Positions 33,744 to 45,800 of a DNA stretch of 64,000 nt are shown here, piece after piece. Made by a program: the position numbers and the translations under genes. The stretch lies in NCBI GenBank assembly GCA_027924585.1, contig BSBM01000602.1, positions 7,749,501-7,813,500 on the forward strand, written 5' to 3'. The DNA is from Larix kaempferi (lineage: Eukaryota > Streptophyta > Pinopsida > Pinales > Pinaceae). Below the pieces are notes generated by a model. The model had not been told where the DNA came from and did no database searches. It saw nothing but the letters and a program-made list of their open reading frames with translations. Each line of letters begins with the position of its first letter. Positions within the stretch are counted from its first letter, which is position 1.

Positions 33744-34273
33744 AAAGGGGGGTGCGAATTGCCTCTAAGAGCCTAGATACAAAAAAAAAATTTATTGTAT
33801 AACTTGAGAGCTATGTGGGGTGACTCGGGAGTCCCTTTTACATTCTTTTCTAATACATATTACATAATAAGTGTTACTTGCCACCACATGGATTTCTTTT
33901 TCCTAGTGTGCCCCCTTGGAGGAGAAATGCACCCCACTTGGAGATGAGTGATAGCTGGGTCCACATGAGATGCCATGAGAGAAAACTGAGACTTGGGTAT
34001 TGTTAGGAAAATGATTTTACTAGGACCCAAGTTGCCACTTTGTTCAAAAGGTTGTTCATTCTTCACTTGATTAATTCACCTCTTAACTTGGGAAAATTTT
34101 AAATCAGACTTTAGGAAAGTTTGTTAATAATTTCCATTAATTCCAATATAGGTGAATTTATGCTCAAAACGCTTTGATTTTGCCTTAGATGGAATCCTTG
34201 ATGCTTGAAAACACTGTACAAATCAAATCAATGTCGTAATCCAATCTACAATCTTCAAAATCATGCTGCTCCA

Positions 34274-35815
34274 TGTTATGCCCCAGATTGTCTATAGTGT
34301 GCCTTTCAGGATATACCAGAGTGGAGGGGTCTTTTGCCATTGTTAAAGTCCAAGTTTGGGCTTGTTTATGTAAAAATGTTGGTCTGGCGGGGCTCAAGAC
34401 CCATGGTTTGGTCATGGAAGGTCGTCTTAGTTTTCATTTCAAGGAGTATTGGCTTAGTGGCTTTGCTGACTACCCCTTGATGGGTGGAAGTCCCCCATCA
34501 TGTTGGGCATTTATGCCCTGGGTTAGTGTTCTGATGCTTCTTAGGATGGACCCATTAGGACACATGGCTTAGGGGCTCCTAGCCACACTCATGTTTATGT
34601 TATGTAGAAGGTGATTGCACATGTAAGGTTGTCATACCTGCCTTAGCACACCTCATTTATGCCCACTTGGACCTTATCTTTTCATGTATTACCCCTCCTC
34701 TTGGTCTCAATGTGCAAAGTCCATGATGATGTCATCTTCTTGATGAAGGCCTTACCTTGCTGAAGGGGAGGACGTTGAGGGATTTTCTACATCATTGGGG
34801 TTAGTTGGGGCATGATATCCTCCTCCACCACTCCCCTTGGTTGAAGCCATTTGCATCATTTTATTACTATTTTTAGCCTTTTGTGGTTTAGTACTTGGCT
34901 TGTGGGTGACAAACCCTAGTTTTAAGTTATTTTATCTTTTAGTAAGATAAGCTCTAAAGCTAGAAAATACTAGGATGCCTCATATAAATAAAGGCTCCTA
35001 GCACTCATTTGTAAACAAGACAAGGGTTCAAATCTGTGTTGCATGGGTACCCGTACCAGGTACTTCAAAGGTACGTCCCCTGCTGTACCCAAATAAGATC
35101 TCACGTACCCGAGACGTCATTCATGAAATTCGTACTTACATGCATTTTGGTACGCTGTACAGCGTGTTTGGGTACGCCAAGGGTACGACCTAATAATTTT
35201 TGTTCAAGTTTGGAATCCGCCAATGTTAGGGGGTCGATTTGCAATGTTTAAAAAATTAAAACTTTAATAAATAATTTAATAAATATTATTAAAACAAATA
35301 AGAAGTGGGCCCTTACCTAAACCCGGGTCCCAAACCTTAATTTTTAACATTTCATTGCTCAAGCGACGCCTCAACTCGAGAGTGATGCCTATCTAGAGAG
35401 CTTGCTAACAAAGGACCTTAATGATGCTTGTTGTCCACTAAGTTGCACTCAGGTGGACTCCTTGTGAATCGTAGAAGACTTGAATATCCATTTCTCGAGG
35501 ACAAATGGTAGATATGTTCCTCAATCCTTTCCACCTGAGGGTTTCATGAGGCTCAGACATGAAGCAATAGTCAGGGTTCAAGATAACAACTTGATCCTAG
35601 TAATCAAATCTTCTTCGGTTGATAGTCATCATAATACACTTGATATCTCGAAATTGAGTCAAGTCAACATCTGAATTACCTTGAGCCACATGATTCTCAA
35701 CAGAGCTTCGTATAGACTCTATACCTCTCTACAAGAGAGCCTTGATCAAACCTAGGTTGCCCACCATCTAACGGGAGAGAAACTCTTCCCATCAAAATTT
35801 CCCCAACCTCCTCTC
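34274..35815. other. LTR-like and hAT-end-like fragments, no coding sequence
   Basis: 34274 begins tgttatgcccc, a plausible LTR start interrupting copy A. A plus-strand TATA-like catataaataaagg lies at about 34979-34992, followed by an R-like region. At 35034 ctgtgttgcatgggtacc resembles the hAT termini of this window and is followed by gtacg-rich subterminal-like sequence, but no matching right end was found. The last part (about 35690-35810) joins, across C4, to the minus-strand frame at 42527. Ends with the C4 left duplication ctctc (35811-35815). Confidence 0.5.
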
Positions 35816-36447
35816 TGTTGATGTATTTGTAACTTCGGAAGATATTCACTTGTATATTGTATTTGTACTTTATTGTATCCCCAACGGAGATGTATTATTC
35901 CTCCGATTGGAAGTGTCGTCAATTGTACTTGTAAGTGTCGCAAGTTATATTGTAAGTGTCGTAATTTATACTTGATGGGTTATTAAACCACCTTGATGGG
36001 GTCGGCCCTTTATGAGTCATGTGGGTTAAAGGGTTATTAGACCACCTTAGTGGGGTTGGCCCAGTCAACATTATGTTAAATTGTTAAGTTGGGGCCGACT
36101 TAGTTGAGTAAAGGTCAAGTGAAAGTAAAAGTATAAATAGAGAGTGTGACTCTCTCATTTGACACATTCACACACTCACTCACTTCGCATTAGGGAGAGA
36201 GAGGAGGAGTGTGCACAAGTGGAGGAGGAGATGCTGCTAGGAGACTATCTCTTGTTTTGGGGTTTCATCTTGGTGATCTTTGTATTGGTGCTTATTCTAT
36301 CTCTGAGGAAGTTGGGGGGGTTTTCACCTTCTTGGTTTTCTCCGGTGAAATGCTTTGTCTCTTGTCTCTTGTGTTTGATATGCTGTACATGTTGTTTTCT
36401 TAGTTAAGATCCTAGATCAGATTGAATTAAATGCTGAAAAACTAACA
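35816..36447 (+). repeat. 5' LTR of C4 (632 bp)
   Basis: A plus-strand TATA box (agtataaatagag, about 36129-36141) points into the element. It contains two copies of a 55-bp unit (gggttattagaccacc and cggccctttatgagtc words), against four in the 3' LTR. Confidence 0.93.
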
Positions 36448-36460
36448 TGGTATCAGTGCT
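36448..36460 (+). other. Primer binding site of C4, variant
   Basis: The sequence tggtatcagtgct follows the LTR directly. It differs from the usual TGGTATCAGAGC at one position (T for A). Confidence 0.85.
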
Positions 36461-38803
36461 AGCCTGAAGGAAGGCATTGTATGGCATTTATGACACTTGT
36501 TGCACTTGCGACAAATTGGAAGCTAGGGCTTGGTATAGTAAAAACCAGTCATCGTGGCACTTTCGCTGTAACTCAGTTTTGGCGAAGGTTCAGGATCTAA
36601 AACTTCTATAAGTCGAAGATGAAATGTCCATGTACCTTGTGTCCGAAGGACAACCTCAAATTCGTTGTACTTTGTGAGATATGATCTGTACAAGTTAGGG
36701 TTTCTGCCTCTTCCAGAATGCAATCCTAAACAGATGACCTAGGAAAAAAGGTCATATCTCGGGATAGGAAGCTCCAAATGGAATTCCGTAAAAAGTGACA
36801 GTTAGGGAACAGACTGTAGTTTCACAGGTCCGAGTTTCAGAAGCCGAAGTTGAAACAGTGACATGTGGCACGCCGTACAAGTTCGCTATACTGTTTTATC
36901 CTATAAACAGGTCACGTTGCGACACTTGGAATATCTCTCTCTCAGAGAATCCATTTGAGCTCAGATTTGTGGGATTGGAAGATGACAGGTCATTCTACCA
37001 CAGGCCGAAGTTTCAGACCCGGAGGATCCGAAATTTCAGAGATACATCAGAAACAATATGGCATATATTACAGTCCAAAACATAATTTGGATTCTGAGCA
37101 CTTTCATTTCTGGTTTGTCACTGCTGCGGGAAATTAGGGTTTCGCAGAAAGTTGGAATTTTTGGAATCCGAGACCACGACTGAATGCTCCTCAAGAAAAT
37201 CAAAGTTTAGAAAACAATATCAAATTTTTTGGTTGGGCAAAACCTCGGGCATCATCAAACCCTAGTTCGGGATTTTGATTGAAAAGGTGGAAAATTAAGG
37301 TTTCTGCAAAAGTTGGAATTTTTGGAATCTGAGACCATGACTGGATGCTCCTCAAAAAAATCGACGTTTAGAGCACAAGATCGAACTTTTTGGTTGGGTA
37401 GAACCTCGGGCATTATCAAACCCTAGTTCGGGATTTTGACCAAGAAACCAGAAAACCAGAAATTGCAGATCCGAAAGTTTCAAAGGCAATTTTGAGCTGT
37501 CAAATTTTGCAGATTTCAAAATTGAAGTATACCAGCTTGGTCAACTCAGCAAGGTGCATCTTTTCATCCAATCAGAAGCTTGAAATTCAAAGTTTGATTT
37601 TTTAGGGTTTCTCTGTCAAACCCTAACCAACTCCAGATCCAACTTCATCAAATCAAAGTGGATTGGGTTAATCCTAGAAGAGAATGATTTAGACACCTAC
37701 ATAAAGTGAAGAGATTCCAGTTCTAGAGGGAGATGAGGCTAAGGCCTTACATAAGAAGACTACAAGCAATCCTGACAGGGATGACTTGAGGAGATCCAGG
37801 TATGTTTTCCTATATCAAGTTAGAGTCCTACCTTGTGTTAGGATCTTATATAAGTATACTTGGTATGATTGATAATTCATGAAGTTATAAGTTTGGGCAA
37901 TCATTGGTTTATGCATATTATGCTTCTTAGTTTGATTAATGATATGACAAACCTTGAATACTAATGCTTGTTTATGAAATAATCATGACCTTACATGTTT
38001 AAGATTATTTAGAATCATAATGTTTTGATAGTATTGAGATTATATTAATGCATGTATGATTATGTATGAGATATTGAGGATGACACAATGATGACACTTG
38101 TGCACACTTAAGCATGCATAGTGGTCCAGGATGGATATAAGTTCAAAGACAGATAATCCAGGAAGCAAAGATCAAGAGGGAGCACACTCTAGTAGTCCCT
38201 ACAAGGAAGCAAAGATTGAGAGGGAGTCCACCCAACAATCAAACAAAGATAAATATTTGAATTGTTATTTCTTGTATATATGATTACTTAAATGATGTTG
38301 TCCAGTCATGTACATGCTTATGTTCCTAGATTTAGGATGTATATTATGCATAATAGAAAAGTTGCATTAATGAACAAGATACTACTAATATGCAAGTAAT
38401 GGGTAAGTGGCCTATGGTACTGTACAACATTCCATTGCTACTTATCTAGAATGAAATCTCTTTGCTGACATGTTGGGAGTTGTGCACACTCTTAACAATG
38501 TTCTGGTAGAGATCGAAGGCATCTAGAAAGTTACGGGATATGGATAAATGTTGTATTGAAGCATTGGCTAAGATAATTGCATGACTGTATGACATACATT
38601 CTTATGTGTAAAAATTTGTTTTTGAAAAACTATGAGAAGTTTCTAATCATGCAATTGAATTTGACTTGTAGGAAAGATCGTGTACAATCACCTACAAAAG
38701 AAGGACTACAACATTTGTTCCAACAACGAAGTTCAAGAAAACTATCTATTGAAGATATTGAAGAATCTAAAGTTTCCCAGGATCAGGGATGCAGTAATAG
38801 AAG
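36461..38803 (+). other. C4 internal region without recognisable gag or integrase
   Basis: All frames are short. A 161-bp tandem duplication lies at about 37133-37440 (agttggaatttttggaat and accctagttcgggattttga repeats), with phrases such as tttggttgggyagaacctcggg. The rest is AT-rich with imperfect repeats of gagggag and aagattgag. The region may be leader or captured sequence that replaced gag, protease and integrase. Confidence 0.6.
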
Positions 38804-40302
38804 GATGCCATGATCGAGGAGTACCAGTCGATCATGAAGAATGATGTTTGGGATGTGGTCCCAAGACCAGATGGGAAGTCTGTTGTGACTTCCAAGTGGA
38901 TCTACAAGATCAAGCATGCTGCAGATGGCAGCATAGAGAAATACAAGGCAAGGTTTGTGGCTCGTGGCTTCTCTCAGAAAGAGGGGATAGATTATGAAGA
39001 AACTTTTGCACCCGTAGCCAGATACACTTCCATCAGAATAGTACTTGCTCTGGCTGCAGTGATGAAGTGGAAGATACACTAGATGGATGTCAAGACAGCT
39101 TTCTTGAATGGTGTAGTCGAAGAGGAAGTGTATGTGGAGCAGCCACTCGGTTTTGAGACACATGACAAGGAGTCATATGTGTACAGATTGAAGAAAGCCT
39201 TGTATGGCTTAAAGCAAGCACCTAGGACATGGTACAGCAGGATAGACAGCTTCCTGTCTAGTTTGGGCTTTACCAAGAGTAAAGCGGATTCCAACCTTTA
39301 CTACAAGGTTGAGGAAGGCAATCCAGTGATACTCCTATTGTAAGTGGATGACCTGTTTGAGACAGGTGAGGATAGATTGATTGCCGACACGAAGAGGAAG
39401 CTTGTTGTTGAGTTCGAGATGAAGGACTTGGGTATGATGCATTACCTTCTAGGTATGGAGGTGTGGCAAAGTGCAGATGGAATCTTCCTTGGACAAGGGA
39501 AGTATGCAGTAGAGATCCTGAAGCGGTTTGGGATGATGGACTGCAAGGCCATGGCCACACCTATGGCATCGAACCTGAAGCTATTGAGTGATGCTTCATT
39601 AGAGTCGGTTGATGCCACAATGTATCTTCAGATGATTGGGTCCTTGATGTACCTGACGAACACAAGACTATATATTTGCTTTGCGATGAACACTTTGAGC
39701 CAGTTCTTGACGGACCTAGACATGTTCACTTGATTGCTGTAAAGCATATTCTGAGGTACCTGAAGGGTACGGTTGATTATGGGCTCAAGTATGATGCGAA
39801 TCAAAAGTTTAACTTGGAGGGTTATGTTGATTCAGATTGGGTAGGCAGTGCTGCAGATAGGAAGAGCACTTCAAGGTGCTGCTTCAGTATGGGATCAGGT
39901 GTGATCTCTTGGTTTAGCAGGAAGCAATTCTGCGTACCACTGAGTACAGCCAAAGCAGAGTATGTTGCAGCTTGTTCGGCCAGTTGCGAGGTAGTATGGA
40001 TAAGGAAGCTACTGTCTGATTTATTTGATCTCCAGTTGGATGCTACTTGTATCTATTGTGACAACCAGAGTTGTGTGAAGTTGTCAGAGAACCCGGTGTT
40101 CCATGACAAGTCAAAGCACATCGAGATCAAATATCACTATATCAGGCATATGGTGTAGAGAGGAGCAGTAAAGCTCCAGTATGTTGCGACAGATGAGCAA
40201 ATTGCAGATATGTTGACCAAACCACTAGCCAGAGTGAAGTTCGAGTACTTCAGAGAGAGGCTTGGTGTACTTGAGATCGAGGTTCCTTCCAAGGGGAAGT
40301 GA
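38804..40302 (+). pseudogene. C4 reverse transcriptase and RNase H
   Basis: The frame starts within the RT N-terminus ([19 protein letters not shown]) with stops just upstream. RT motifs are [40 protein letters not shown] and [20 protein letters not shown]. RNase H motifs are DSDWVGSAADRKSTSRCCF, STAKAEYVAACSA, CDNQSCVKLSENPVFHDKSK and DEQIADMLTKPLARVKFEYF, ending at TGA 40300-40302. Lesions are a TAG before MDVKTAFL (39080-39082), a TAA at the tyrosine of the YVDD box (about 39341-39343), a frameshift near 39715, and a TAG at about 40156. RT activity is therefore excluded. Confidence 0.93.
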
Positions 40303-40309
40303 TGAGTCC

Positions 40310-40500
40310 AAAAGACGCAGATGCATATGGGATTTTCTGACATGGTTGTAGATGTGTTCTCCCATGGTCGTGATGTAATTGCTAAGCCATTTTTCACATG
40401 GTGGTAGATGTGTTCTCCCATGGTGAAAAAGTAAGGGCTGGAGCCTTCCCCGAATGGTGGTAGATGTGTTCTCCCATGTTGGTGGTGTAAGTGCTGTATG
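40310..40500 (+). repeat. Three-copy repeat of a tagatgtgttctcccatg word
   Basis: The core (gtagatgtgttctcccatg) occurs three times at roughly 60-bp spacing downstream of the RNase H stop. The intervening sequence varies. Confidence 0.8.
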
Positions 40501-40560
40501 ATGTGCATCTGGGCTGTGCTCCATGGACGATGAGATGATCTGAAGAGGACGATCATGTAT

Positions 40561-40820
40561 GATGAGCATCAAGACGATGCTATGACGATGATCAAGATGA
40601 TCATGCGATGATGATATGCATCAGGACGATGCTATGACGATGATCGGGATGATCATGCGATGATGATATGCATCAGGACGATGCTATGACAATGATCAGG
40701 ATGATCATGCGATGATGATATGCATCAGGATGATGCTATGACGATGATCAGGATGATCATGCGATGATGATGTGCATCAGGATGATATACTGTATGATGA
40801 TGATCAGTATGATCATGAAC
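40561..40820 (+). repeat. 52-bp minisatellite, five units
   Basis: Units beginning gacgatgctatgacgatga recur at 40573, 40625, 40677 and 40729, with a degenerate fifth at 40781, all spaced exactly 52 bp. The unit is made of gatgat and gatcatgcgatg sub-words. No coding function is seen. Confidence 0.93.
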
Positions 40821-40904
40821 ATCAAGATGATGCTTTGTGCGAGGATGATTAGGTTGATCTTGAGTATCGGGATGGTACTTTGTGGCCGTGGACAGGTTGT
40901 ACAA

Positions 40905-41500
40905 GGGTAGCATGTAATACGTCCTGGAGATCCGAACAGGTTGTGCTAGGCACGTAAAAGTCCTTGGATGCTCTTTAGAGTTCTTGCTGGGCAAGACACT
41001 CTTTTAAGGTTTTGCTAGACCACATGTAATACGTCCTGGAGATCCGGACAGGTTGTGCTAGGCACTTAAAAGTCCTCGGATGCTCTTTAGAGTTCTTGCT
41101 GGGCAAGACACTCTTTTAAGGTTTTGTAGGGACCACATGTAATAAGTCCTGGAGATTGGGATAGGTTGTGCTAGGCACGTAAAAGTCCTCGGATGCTCTT
41201 TAGAGTTCTTGTCGGTCGTGCCATGCACATAAACGTACCTGGGACACTCTTTTAAGGTTTTGTGGTGGTGGTCACATGTAATCAGTCCTGGAGATCTTGC
41301 CGGTCGTGCTTAGGCACATAAATGATCCTGGGATGCTCTTTAGAGTTCTTGCCGGTCGTGCTATGCACATAAACGTTCCTGGGACACTCTTTTAAGGTTT
41401 TGTGATGGTCACATGTAATAGCTCCCTGGGAGATCTTGCCGGTCGTGCTTAGGCACATAAAGGATCTTGGGATACTCTTTCGAGGTTTTGTTGATGCACA
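40905..41500 (+). repeat. Longer minisatellite, about five 112-139-bp units
   Basis: The phrase catgtaatacgtcctggagat starts units at 40911, 41023, 41136, 41275 and 41410. Each unit then has gatgctctttagagttcttg and acactcttttaaggttttg. The units grow by small insertions to the right. Confidence 0.9.
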
Positions 41501-41770
41501 TAATTAGTCTCGAGGATTCCATAGGATGGCCCGCTCGCAGAGATGATGAAGACCTACAGGAGTCTAGGCCTACAACCAACATGAAAAGGGATGGCTCTGT
41601 AGAACTTCCTATGACGAGAAGAATTGAGAGATAGCCAAGTGATCGAGATGACGAGTACAGCAACAGTGACGATGATGCTCCATGATCCAGTGACGATGAT
41701 CCAGCTCCAAAATTGAAGACTTGTGCCTATATGTATTGATGACCTGTGTCAAGAGAATACCTTCCTAGCT

Positions 41771-41779
41771 AAGAGGGAG
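41771..41779 (+). other. Polypurine tract of C4
   Basis: The purine run aagagggag lies immediately before the 3' LTR start tgttgatg at 41780. Confidence 0.88.
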
Positions 41780-42521
41780 TGTTGATGTATTTGTAACTTC
41801 GGAAGATATTCACCTGTATATTGTATTTGTACTTTATTGTATCCCCGACAGAGATGTATTATTCCTCCGATTGGAAGTGTCGTCAGTTGTACTTGCAAGT
41901 GTCACAAGTTATATTGTAAGTGTCGTAACTTATACTTGATGGGTTATTAGACCACCTTGATGGGGTCGGCCCTTTATGAGTCATGTGGGTTAAAGGGTTA
42001 TTAGACCACCTTGATGGAGTCGGCCCTTTATGAGTCATGTGGGTTAAAGGGTTATTAGACCACCCTAGTGGGGTCGGCCCTTTATTAGTCATGTGGGTTA
42101 AAGGGTTATTAGACCACCCTAGTGGGGTCGGCCCAGTCAACATTATGTTAAGTGGTTAAGTTGGGGTCGACCTAGTTGAGTAAAGGTCAAGTGAAAGTAA
42201 AAGCATAAATAGAGAGTGTGACTCTCTCATTTGACACATTCACACACTCACTCACTTCGCATTAGTGAGAGACAGGAGGAGTGCGCACAAGTGGAGGAGG
42301 AGATGTTGCTAGGAGACTATCTCTTGTTTTGGGGTTTCATCTTGGTGATCTTTGTATTGGTGCTTATTCTATCTTTGAGGAAGTTGCGGGGTTTTTCACC
42401 TTTTTGGTTTTCCCTTGTGAAATGCTTTGTGTCTCTTGCCTCTTGTGTTTGATATGCTGTACATGTTGTTCTCTCAGATAAGATCCTAGATTAGATTGAA
42501 TTAAATGCTGAAAAACTAACA
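41780..42521 (+). repeat. 3' LTR of C4 (742 bp)
   Basis: Same ends as the 5' LTR. It is 110 bp longer because it holds four copies of the 55-bp unit (about 41938-42140) instead of two. Its TATA box reads agcataaatagag at about 42200. Confidence 0.93.
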
Positions 42522-42526
42522 CTCTC

Positions 42527-42840
42527 TTCTTACTTCTGGCCAGGTTACATCTCCTCTTAGCACAACTTGCTCTGCAAACTATATTGATAAAACTTCCCTA
42601 GGAGTCTCATTAGCAGTCCAAAAACTTCTTGGCCTATCATCTTGCACTTTGGGTTTACGTGAAGGTTGTGTTGTCCGTCGAGATGCACACCAGCAGCATA
42701 AATCTTTTGAAAGCTGTTCCCTCACTACAAGTGGGGAAGGTGTGGCCTTGGGGGCAAGCAATGAGCCATGTACTGTCACCTGAATCCTAGCTTCTCCGTT
42801 TAGGAAAACTCGTAACGAAGCCAAGGGGGGTTGTCCCTAA
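42527..42840 (-). pseudogene. Unrecognised decayed coding sequence interrupted by C4
   Basis: On the minus strand 42824-42579 reads an 81-residue frame (NGEARIQVTVHGSLL, VQDDRPRSFWTANETPRE). After one TAG the same frame continues into 42527, then across the C4 site to 35815-35690 (RRGEV-like text to VSLPLDGGQPRFDQGSLVER). The smooth continuation across the insertion suggests an old coding region hit by C4. I do not recognise the family. It may belong to a gypsy element or a host gene. Confidence 0.4.
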
Positions 42841-45800
42841 CAAAGAGTTTTCTATGGCTCTTGTGTTTTAAATGTTTTTATGATGATGGTGATGCAGATG
42901 GGTGTTGTTTAGGAGTTTTTTGCGATATAATAAAATACGCAATCCACGTTGCAATTACAAAACACAGATATCAAGATGAAACAATATATGATGACTTGGA
43001 ATTTAAATAAGCATCCACAAAATAATGACTTAAGATATAAACCTAACCAAATAGTCCAAATTAAGGTAATGCTTGTAAGTTTGAAGACCAGTGCTAAATG
43101 GAGTCAATGAGTGCTTGGGATGCTGCAAATACAAGTCTCGATATAATGTTTGTGTAAATGTTTTGAAATTGTTCTTGGTTGATTTTACACTATTTTAAGT
43201 AATCTTGTTTTAGGTGTCTAGGAAACCTAACCGGAAATACTTTCAGTGGCTCCGTTCGAAGACATGACGGACCTGTTTGACTTACAAGCTAGGTGTTCAG
43301 AGAATTTAACCAGTGAATGTTCAGATTCGGTAGCCCGACGCCCACACTTGGAATTTGCCCACATACCTGAGTATTTATCGAAACAACACCGGTTCGTTGG
43401 TTATGGGTAAAAGTTTTATTATGTTTGAATCTTGCAAGATTAACAGTCCAATACCGTTTCTGAGTATTCTCGCTTTTTGGGCAGGTCAGAGCATACTCCG
43501 GCAAGGAAACAACAAGATATATTCAAATTTTATTATGGGAGTGTGAGTTGCGAATTTTAATTAGAGCACATAGATGAACCTCTCTGACAGAGAGTGCTCT
43601 TGACTTGTCTTACGACAGAGGTTCAAGAGACTTTAACTAATCTAAATGCAAATGCAATGCGACAATGCTCTCCGATAGAAAGTGCTCTTGACTTGTCTTA
43701 TGACAAGTTCAAGAGACTTTGGTTCCTTTTAGAGATTGACAATTACAAGCTTGTGAAACCAAAAATGAAAGCTCAAATAATGAAATATGAACTAACAATT
43801 AAAAACTAAAGCAAGTAAACTAATCTAGCAATTAAGTTCTAAAGCAAGATAGTGAAGCTAGCTAACAATTAGTACTTCTAATGATGCAAAAGAAATGAAA
43901 CTAAGCAAAGCAAAACAACCACTCCAAGACAACTACAAGACTTCCCCAAATGGGGAAGTTGGGGTGTGGGGGATTAAAAACCCCACTTAAGAACTTTATT
44001 GAACAAGTACAATATTTTGGATTTTCAACCGCTTGAGAAAAACTTAAAAAATGAAATGGAATAAGCCTTAATGGCTTTTACAAAAAGGAGAGTGATAAAA
44101 ACGTGTCTTCTTGGTTCAAGTCTTAAGGTGTATTGGATCTTCTTTGGTTGTACAACTCTTGTTTTGGGTTCAAAGTCCTCTTCTTCTTCACTCCTTCAAA
44201 GTGGATTTTATCCTTGATCGTTTTTCTCTTCAAAACCTACACATAAGAACACTCACCTCATGCACCCATTAGGTATTAGTAGATCAAACAAAAATAAATG
44301 AAAACTACCTTGAATCTAAGATTGTAAAACGAAGTCTAAAGTGTAAAAAGCAAGATCTAAAAAATAATAAACTATTCTAGAACAAGCTGAAAGAGATCAA
44401 ACTTTTATTTAAACAAGAAGCTATAGTAAACAAAAATAAAACTATTGCTCAAAACAAAACTAAACTGTGATTTTAAAGTGTTTTTATGAAGCTTTTAAGG
44501 AGTTTTTTAATGCATGGAAATGAGCATGCAAATGGATAAGCGAATGGAGGACTGAGAGGCAGAAACAGGGCAGCGAAAGGATGGGCTGGTCCAAGTGAAT
44601 GGAGAGCTGCAACACAAGGTGCAGCAGTCAGCAAAAGGAGGACTGAGTGTGAAGAGAAACCAACAGAAAGGTGAGGGAAGGGACTGTGTGAAAGGCAGCA
44701 AATGCAAACTGATGGGCAGCAAATACAAGTTTGGGAGGACTGATAGGTAGGGCAGCGAGATGAATAAGGGCAGCGAATGCAAATGAAGCTTGGAGGATGA
44801 AAAAGGAAGCTTGAAAGTGGAGATGGAGGATGCGAATGGCGAATGGGAGAAGGCCAAGTCTTGGAGAAGAAGATGCAAAAGGGGGAAGACCAATAGGTAG
44901 GAAAAAGTATGGATCAAGCGCTTCCCAATGTAACAAGTAACCAGTTTGAATTTAAATTGAGAGATGGAAAAGATGCAAGTTTCCCAAGCTTTCGAATGTA
45001 ACTTTGATTTGATCTTTGGAGGCTTCCTGAAATACACAAAAATGTTAGAGAAAATTGTTGATGGAGAGGAGGGAGAGACGACCGAGTTCACCTCCACTCT
45101 AACTTTGAAATATCTGCACACATGCACCACTTACACAAATACACTAGATCATGCTTAGAGTGTTAGACAAAAATGGAATAAAAAGACACATAAGTATATC
45201 CGACTACAGCCTGTGCTTTTAAATCACATTAAGCCTAATACAAATGAATAACTTGGACCATCAAATATTCATTCTATGCTCTTGATAAAGAAATCTAAGC
45301 TAAACAAGATCAAGCATACAATATTATAAGCAATACAAAGGTACAATGTCACCTCATGGGATGAGAAGCTTTCTTCATAAACAGATAGTGCACATCATAG
45401 ACCTCCAAAGTCACCTTTTATTTCCAATAGTAGCAATGGCTGCAAGCTTTACAAAAACTAGCAGAGTAAGTTTACATCCAAAGTTCCATTCTTAGAGAGC
45501 CAAGAGGGCCTCTCTTTATACAAAAACTAAGAGACAAAGAGCCTTAATCGAAATGGGCATGAGGAAGGAGCCAAATGGCAATCACCATGAAGTCGAATTC
45601 CAATCATATCAAAACTTAGAGTGAAGATCCAATAACCAACTCGAGTTTGAGTAATTGTGAGTGGGGAGGTGGCCTCCACCTTGGCAAGGTGTCTCCACTC
45701 CTCCCTTGGAACTATCACCAAGCCATTCGTGAGCCTCCACTTCATGTTGACGTGTGCATGCAAGGGAGTGTGTGAGCCATGATGAGAGACAAGTCTTTGA

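Larger units (their letters stand above)
29100..34273 (-). repeat. Gypsy-type LTR, copy A, fragmented
   Basis: 29100-29412 aligns with 50452-50767, and 33744-34273 aligns with 52175-52690 (both starting cgaattgcctctaagagcc or gagaattgcctctaagagcc). The two blocks are separated here by hAT-1 and by a further segment at 32444-33743. The left end tgtcac matches the LTR start beside the gypsy primer binding site in copy B. Similarity to copy B stops at 34273 where another sequence starts with tgttatgcccc. Confidence 0.75.
35816..42521 (+). mobile_element. Ty1/copia retrotransposon C4 lacking gag and integrase
   Basis: LTRs at 35816-36447 and 41780-42521 share TGTTGATGTATTTG...AAAACTAACA ends. 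A perfect 5-bp duplication, ctctc, flanks the element (35811-35815, 42522-42526). The internal region has a primer binding site, a 2.3-kb stretch without recognisable genes, a broken RT-RNase H, minisatellites and a polypurine tract. It is the only complete plus-strand LTR element here. Confidence 0.94.

Noticed and set aside
35438-35448. ctaagttgcac, identical to the start of hAT-1
   Set aside because: Only 11 bases match; following sequence differs and no 8-bp duplication or second end was found.
40561-41500. Regularly spaced repeats resembling a CRISPR array
   Set aside because: Head-to-tail minisatellites without unique spacers, inside a retrotransposon in a plant-like genome.
44507-45130. 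Minus-strand 207-residue frame
   Set aside because: Leucine- and serine-rich by composition (purine-rich plus strand with gcagcga words); no domain, and another frame is open over the same bases.
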